64,000 bases of DNA from NCBI RefSeq assembly GCF_003434055.1, contig NZ_QVEX01000006.1, positions 124,001 through 188,000 of the forward strand. Reading direction: 5' to 3'. Both the position numbers and the translations under genes were made by a program. The notes under the pieces were generated by a model that was given only the letters and a program-made list of their open reading frames with translations, was not told the origin of the DNA and searched no databases. The stretch comes from Enterocloster aldenensis (GTDB lineage: Bacteria; Bacillota; Clostridia; Lachnospirales; Lachnospiraceae). Shown here piece by piece: positions 59,962 to 64,000 of this stretch (within the stretch, counting starts at the first letter, position 1; the number at the start of each line of letters is the position of its first letter).

Positions 59962-62487
59962 TTACTGAATGGATATTACCTTGTAATCCTGGTCTTCAAC
60001 GGTTTTCTTCAGTACCGAATCATCCACCGGCGCGCTCAGTGTGACCACTGCGCTTCCTGATTCATGGCTGACAGCGGCGGATGTCACTTCGGGAAGTTCC
60101 TCCAGGCATTTCTTAACCCTGGCCTCACAGTGGCCGCACATCATACCCTCAATTTTCATTGTCTTTTCCATCTTTTTTCCTTCCTTTCTCTTTGCTTTGA
60201 TTTTTTTATCCCTTTTAGCGTCATACATCTTAAAAAGATTAAGCCGGAGCGCATTGGTTACCACGCAGAAGCTGGATAAACTCATGGCAGCTGCTCCGAA
60301 CATGGGATTCAGTTTCCATCCAAAAACAGGATACCACAGTCCTGCTGCCAGGGGAATACCCACGGCGTTGTAAAAGAACGCCCAGAACAGGTTCTCATGT
60401 ATGTTCCTCAAGGTGGCCCGGCTTAAGCGGATGGCTGCCGGGACATCGCTAAGGCGGCTCTTCATAAGGACCACATCTGCCGCATCAATTGCAATGTCAG
60501 TCCCCGCGCCAATGGCAATGCCGATATCAGCCCTGGTAAGCGCAGGCGCATCGTTGATACCGTCCCCCACCATGGCTACCTTTCCCTTTTGCTTCAGGCT
60601 GCGGATCACGCTTTCCTTTCCATCCGGGAACACGCCTGCAATCACTTCATCCACACCGGCCTGCTTTCCCACTGCCCCGGCCGTCCTCTCATTGTCGCCC
60701 GTAAGCATGACCACATGGATGCCCATGTCCTTAAGTTCCCTTACCGCCTGTGGGCTGTCTTCCTTTATAGTATCGGCAACTGCAATGATTCCAATCATCT
60801 GGCTGTCCATACTGAAAAACAGCGGTGTCTTCCCCTCTTCTGCCAGCTGTTCGGACTGGGCTTTCATCTCAGGCGTTACCGGCGCATGGCTGCTGATGAA
60901 GTTGAAATTGCCGCCGCACAGCAGGACGTTGTCCATGACAGCGGATAATCCATTGCCTGGCAGCGCTTTAAAATCAGATATTTCCCCGGCAATCAGCTTC
61001 TCCTCCTCTGCCTTGGCAAAGATTGCCCTTGCAAGAGGATGTTCGCTCCTTTTTTCCAGGGCAAATGCAAGTTCCAGAAGCCGTGTTCCTGAAATGCCCC
61101 GGGCCGGTATGATGTCGGTTACCCTTGGCTCGCCATTGGTGATAGTACCTGTCTTATCCAGGGCCACGATTTCCACCTTGCCTGTTTCCTCCAGGGAAAC
61201 AGCTGTCTTAAACATGACGCCGTGTTTGGCGCCCATTCCATTGCCCACCATGATTGCCACCGGCGTGGCAAGGCCCAGGGCACAGGGGCAGCTGATGACC
61301 AGTACGGAAATCCCGCGCGCCAGGGCAAATCCAATGCCCTGTCCTGCAATCAGCCATCCGATGATAGTGACAGCCGATATGGCAATCACTGCCGGCACAA
61401 ACACGCCAGATACTTTATCCGCAACCTTGGCAATGGGTGCCTTGGTGGCCGCCGCATCGCTGACCATCTGGATGATCTGGGACAGCGTGGTGTCTTCGCC
61501 CACCCTTAAGGCCTGGCACTTAATAAAACCCGACTGGTTAAGGGTTGCCGCCGACACATGGTCCCCTTCCCCTTTGTCTGCCGGTATGCTCTCTCCGGTA
61601 AGGGCTGATTCATCCACCGCACTGCTGCCTTCCAGCACAATACCGTCCACGGGTATATTCTCACCAGGGCGTACCACAAAAACATCGCCTTTTTTAACCT
61701 GGTCAATGGAAACCACGGTCTCCGCCCCATCCTTTAATATGACTGCTGTCTTTGGCGCCAGTTTCATCAGGCTTTTTAATGCGTCCGTGGTCTTTCCCTT
61801 GGAACGCGCCTCCAGCATCTTGCCAACCGTGATCAGGGTCAGGATCATTGCCGCGGATTCAAAATAAAACTCATGCATATAACCCATGACCCCTGTCATG
61901 TCCCCGCGCACCTGGGCGCCGGTCATGGCAAACAGGGCGTATACGCTGTAGACCAGGGATGCTCCCGATCCCAGGGCTACCAGCGTATCCATGTTGGGCG
62001 CCCTGTGGATCAGGCCCTTGAAGCCGCTGATGAAAAACTTCTGGTTGATTACCATGACAATGGCTGTCAGGATTAGCTGCAGCAATCCCATGGCCACATG
62101 ATTGTCAGCGAAAAATGCCGGGACAGGCCAATCCCACATCATATGCCCCATGGAAAAATACATCAATATAATCAGAAATCCCAGTGATGCATACAATCTT
62201 TGTTTTAAAACAGGTGTTTCCCTGTCCTTTAGCATATCGCCCGGATCATTGGCCGCCACGTTCCCGGCCGCCGTGCTCTTGGACGCCTCTCCTTTAGCAG
62301 CAGCCCCGTATCCTGCATCCGCAACCGCCTTTACAATGTCCTGAGGGGACGCGGTCCCTTCCACTCCCATGGAGTTTGTCAGCAGGCTGACGGAACAGGA
62401 TGTGACCCCCGGCACCTTGGATACCGCCTTTTCCACACGGGCGCTGCAGGCTGCGCAGCTCATGCCTGTTACTGTATATTGTTCCAT
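59962..62487 (-). CDS. copA: Copper-exporting P1B-type ATPase with N- and C-terminal metal-binding domains
   Basis: 841 residues. N-terminal HMA domain with [13 protein letters not shown]; eight membrane helices; TGES actuator; CPC in [17 protein letters not shown]; phosphorylation site [15 protein letters not shown] in [28 protein letters not shown]. After the last helix a short basic linker ([16 protein letters not shown]) leads to a second HMA domain with [13 protein letters not shown], so the last 69 residues look like CopZ. An internal ribosome site, GGAAGGA, precedes the ATG of MEKTMKIEG, so separate CopZ could also be made. I start at ATG 62487. Follows csoR by 55 nt. Confidence 0.95.
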   Translation of the reverse strand: MEQYTVTGMSCAACSARVEKAVSKVPGVTSCSVSLLTNSMGVEGTASPQDIVKAVADAGYGAAAKGEASKSTAAGNVAANDPGDMLKDRETPVLKQRLYASLGFLIILMYFSMGHMMWDWPVPAFFADNHVAMGLLQLILTAIVMVINQKFFISGFKGLIHRAPNMDTLVALGSGASLVYSVYALFAMTGAQVRGDMTGVMGYMHEFYFESAAMILTLITVGKMLEARSKGKTTDALKSLMKLAPKTAVILKDGAETVVSIDQVKKGDVFVVRPGENIPVDGIVLEGSSAVDESALTGESIPADKGEGDHVSAATLNQSGFIKCQALRVGEDTTLSQIIQMVSDAAATKAPIAKVADKVSGVFVPAVIAISAVTIIGWLIAGQGIGFALARGISVLVISCPCALGLATPVAIMVGNGMGAKHGVMFKTAVSLEETGKVEIVALDKTGTITNGEPRVTDIIPARGISGTRLLELAFALEKRSEHPLARAIFAKAEEEKLIAGEISDFKALPGNGLSAVMDNVLLCGGNFNFISSHAPVTPEMKAQSEQLAEEGKTPLFFSMDSQMIGIIAVADTIKEDSPQAVRELKDMGIHVVMLTGDNERTAGAVGKQAGVDEVIAGVFPDGKESVIRSLKQKGKVAMVGDGINDAPALTRADIGIAIGAGTDIAIDAADVVLMKSRLSDVPAAIRLSRATLRNIHENLFWAFFYNAVGIPLAAGLWYPVFGWKLNPMFGAAAMSLSSFCVVTNALRLNLFKMYDAKRDKKIKAKRKEGKKMEKTMKIEGMMCGHCEARVKKCLEELPEVTSAAVSHESGSAVVTLSAPVDDSVLKKTVEDQDYKVISIQ

Positions 62488-62542
62488 ATGTCTCTTCTCC
62501 TTCCTCTCTGACCGGATGACGCTGGCCGGCCGGATTCCCATA

Positions 62543-62845
62543 TCAGCGCATAAGTTTCTGGATGGTGGCTACCAGTTCGTCAATGGTCCCATCCTTTCCG
62601 GCGCGGATATCATCCACCACACAGGTACGCATGTGATTGGCCAGCAGTACTTTGCTGAAACTGTTCAGCGCAGCATTGGCCGCAGCAACCTGGACAAGGA
62701 TATCCGTGCAATAGGCATCCTTTTCCACCATGTTTTTAATTCCGCGGATCTGTCCTTCAATACGGTTCAGACGGTTCAACAGATTTTTATATTCTTCTTG
62801 GGAACGCTCTTTTGTCTTATGACTGCAGCATTGCTCCTTTTCCAT
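62543..62845 (-). CDS. csoR: CsoR-family copper-sensing repressor
   Basis: 100 residues, all helical. The Cu(I) ligand set Cys-His-Cys is visible: [17 protein letters not shown], then [10 protein letters not shown]. The N-terminus [18 protein letters not shown] is cysteine-rich. It represses its own operon with copA, and copper releases it. ATG 62845 follows AAGGAGG; the open frame 26 codons longer runs through the operators. Two palindromic operators lie upstream. Confidence 0.95.
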   Translation of the reverse strand: MEKEQCCSHKTKERSQEEYKNLLNRLNRIEGQIRGIKNMVEKDAYCTDILVQVAAANAALNSFSKVLLANHMRTCVVDDIRAGKDGTIDELVATIQKLMR

Positions 62846-62860
62846 GTTTATCCTCCTTGT

Positions 62861-62877
62861 ATACCCATGCTGGGTAT
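62861..62877. promoter_or_regulatory. CsoR-type operator, downstream copy
   Basis: ATACCCATGCTGGGTAT, a palindrome with TACCC/GGGTA arms, in the leader just before the csoR ribosome site. Confidence 0.75.
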
Positions 62878-62890
62878 ATTTGATGGTTTT

Positions 62891-62919
62891 ATTATATACC
62901 CCATCCGGGTATAATGCAA
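62891..62919 (-). promoter_or_regulatory. csoR-copA promoter with CsoR operator in the spacer
   Basis: TTGCAT (62919-62914), 17-nt spacer, TATAAT (62896-62891). The palindrome ATACCCCATCCGGGTAT (62896-62912) fills the spacer, the usual place for a CsoR site that blocks polymerase. Confidence 0.85.
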
Positions 62920-63052
62920 GCATTTTTATTCTGTTTCAATCAATTTTTAACATTCCGGCAAATAAAATACACCTGCAAGCAGCCCTCCTCCATGATACCG
63001 TCCTAACATTCATAGGATGGAAACGGCTTCTTATAGGTGTATCCCGGATTAC

Positions 63053-63090
63053 AAAAATAGACGGCCCCCTGGGTATCCCCAAAAGGCCGC
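63053..63090 (-). terminator. Terminator after rpmF
   Basis: On the minus strand CGGCC (63089-63085) and GGCCG (63066-63062) enclose an inner GGG-ATA-CCC, followed by TCTATTTTTG. It ends the DUF177-rpmF transcript. The rest of the 206-nt space to csoR has a loose ATACACCT/AGGTGTAT match and no ORF. Confidence 0.55.
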
Positions 63091-63129
63091 GTATTTAATC
63101 ACTTTTCACAAATTTCAGCTTGCTTAGGA

Positions 63130-63312
63130 TTAATCTTCAACACTGACGATTTCTCTCTTGTTATAAGAACCACAAGCCTTGCAAACTCTGTGAGGCATCA
63201 TCAGGGCACCGCACTTGCTGCACTTCACAAGGTTTGGAGCGCTCATCTTCCAGTTTGCCCTGCGGCTGTCTCTTCTTGCTTTAGAAGATTTATTCTTTGG
63301 ACAGATAGACAT
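63130..63312 (-). CDS. rpmF: 50S ribosomal protein L32
   Basis: 60 residues, with SICPKNKSSKARRDSRRANW and the zinc-site cysteines in CSKCGALMMPHRVCKAC. It follows the DUF177 gene by 3 nt. Confidence 0.97.
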   Translation of the reverse strand: MSICPKNKSSKARRDSRRANWKMSAPNLVKCSKCGALMMPHRVCKACGSYNKREIVSVED

Positions 63313-63315
63313 GGT

Positions 63316-63843
63316 TTACACCTCCTTCAACTGTTTAAAAATATCCTGGATAACTGACATTCTTGGATCCGGCATGCTGTCTTTACAGTCACCTTCTCCA
63401 GAGCCCGGATTTGTACCATATCTATTAGAAATCCCCTGACAGTCTTCACTGCAGAGAACCTTCATAGGCAGGTTCAAGGTTAACTCATTACCAACCAGCT
63501 GGTCGACATCCAGATTATAACCATTAATATAGAACTGCTCATCTAAATCAGCTGCCCTATCCTCATCCGTCTGCTTCATGTCCACTTTCTGGTCAATCTC
63601 CAGATGGAATGGAACCTTTACCGGTTCAAGGCATCGGCTGCACGGCATCTCAAGGCACACATCAGCCTCACCTTTCACGGTCAGCACCTTATCCCCCTGA
63701 TTGGTAATCACCAGATTGACAGGATGCTTTTCCACAATCCCATAAACACCATCCGGTGCATGAAACTGTGTCATCTCCAATTCCAGGTCATATGTTTTAG
63801 ACTTTCCCTCAACGGGAAACAGTTCCGATAAATTAATCAGCAT
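63316..63843 (-). CDS. DUF177 family protein (YceD-like)
   Basis: 175 residues. The N-terminal half (LINLSELFPVEGKSKTYDLELEM) and the central CSRCLEPVKVPFHLEID with CSEDCQGIS near the end are typical of DUF177/YceD, which is coupled with rpmF in most bacteria and linked to 23S rRNA or L32 assembly. I start at ATG 63843 after AAGGAG. Confidence 0.92.
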   Translation of the reverse strand: MLINLSELFPVEGKSKTYDLELEMTQFHAPDGVYGIVEKHPVNLVITNQGDKVLTVKGEADVCLEMPCSRCLEPVKVPFHLEIDQKVDMKQTDEDRAADLDEQFYINGYNLDVDQLVGNELTLNLPMKVLCSEDCQGISNRYGTNPGSGEGDCKDSMPDPRMSVIQDIFKQLKEV

Positions 63844-63871
63844 ATCATACTCCTTGATATGCACCTATGCT

Positions 63872-63900
63872 ATTATACATAGGCACAAGGGGTTTGTCAA
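63872..63900 (-). promoter_or_regulatory. Promoter of DUF177-rpmF
   Basis: TTGACA (63900-63895), 17-nt spacer, TATAAT (63877-63872), 28 nt before the start. Confidence 0.88.
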
Positions 63901-63926
63901 TAAAAAGTTTCCAAATTTACGCAAAT

Positions 63927-64000
63927 TTACTGAACCAGTTCCAGGGTCTCTCTTGCAATTGCCAGCTCTTCGTTGGTTGGGATCAGCATTACCTTTACCT
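63927..64000 (-). CDS. ackA: Acetate kinase, C-terminal end (partial)
   Basis: The right edge holds 23 codons and the TAA stop (63927-63929) of a minus-strand gene. The translated end KVMLIPTNEELAIARETLEL is the conserved AckA C-terminus. ackA before DUF177-rpmF is common in Clostridia. The rest of the gene lies outside. Confidence 0.85.
   Translation of the reverse strand, partial: VKVMLIPTNEELAIARETLELVQ

Noticed and set aside
60401..61867. 488-codon plus-strand open frame inside copA
   Set aside because: Antisense shadow of copA; serine/alanine/proline-rich, no family features, no ribosome site.
62846..62923. Longer N-terminus of CsoR
   Set aside because: The extension would be encoded by the promoter and both operators.

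Overview
The window looks like a chromosomal segment of a low-redundancy, mid-GC (about 50-55% by eye) anaerobic Firmicute of the Lachnospiraceae, most like the Enterocloster / Clostridium clostridioforme group. The gene families (DUF4321, YnbB-type methionine gamma-lyase family, DUF4846, JetA family, ylxM-ffh-rpsP-khpA-rimM order, rnc-smc-ftsY order) and the strong AGGAGG ribosome sites point there. The genus is inference; no rRNA or other marker is present. Almost every gene is on the minus strand.

Layout, in coordinate order. 1-4192: envelope elongation genes (DUF4321, radC, mreC, mreD, PBP2), with no mreB. 4285-9855: YnbB-like PLP enzyme, miaA, mutL, YcxB-like membrane protein. 9950-12950: translation and secretion operon (ylxM, ffh, rpsP, khpA, rimM) without the usual trmD-rplS. 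13031-19496: MerR-type membrane regulator, then a BMP-family nucleoside-type ABC transporter headed by a 5-formyl-THF cyclo-ligase paralogue. 19674-21507: DUF4177 and citrate synthase. 21603-27122: a Wadjet/Mks-type SMC operon jetA-jetB-jetC with no adjacent jetD. 27206-33523: C39-like/DUF4846 lipoprotein-like protein, siroheme operon, DacF-type carboxypeptidase. 33736-36796: AEC transporter (plus strand) and a sensor diguanylate cyclase broken by one in-frame amber codon. 37014-41849: DapA-family lyase, GarR-like reductase, a PrpR-type regulator with a degenerate sigma-54 AAA+ domain, and a DUF368 polyprenyl-phosphate transporter. 41963-48851: MBL hydrolase (plus), Amt-PII fusion, small proteins, ClC transporter, threonine ammonia-lyase. 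48966-55649: ftsY, smc, rnc, acpP, plsX. 55775-62845: an accessory block (nitroreductase, tandem-MerR regulator with ABC-2 exporter, radical SAM protein, CsoR-CopA copper efflux) that separates plsX from rpmF. 63130-64000: rpmF, DUF177 and the end of ackA.

The most notable points are: JetABC without JetD, with a 15-bp tandem repeat read in two frames where jetB and jetC overlap; a short inverted-repeat (MITE-like) element whose copies lie exactly at gene 3' ends and contain their stop codons; the PrpR-like regulator that has lost the GAFTGA loop and Walker A lysine and sits beside a sigma-70-type promoter; a CopA with a C-terminal CopZ-like domain preceded by its own ribosome site; and an amt leader with two terminator-like hairpins. 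No CRISPR array, rRNA, tRNA, prophage or intact insertion sequence was recognised.
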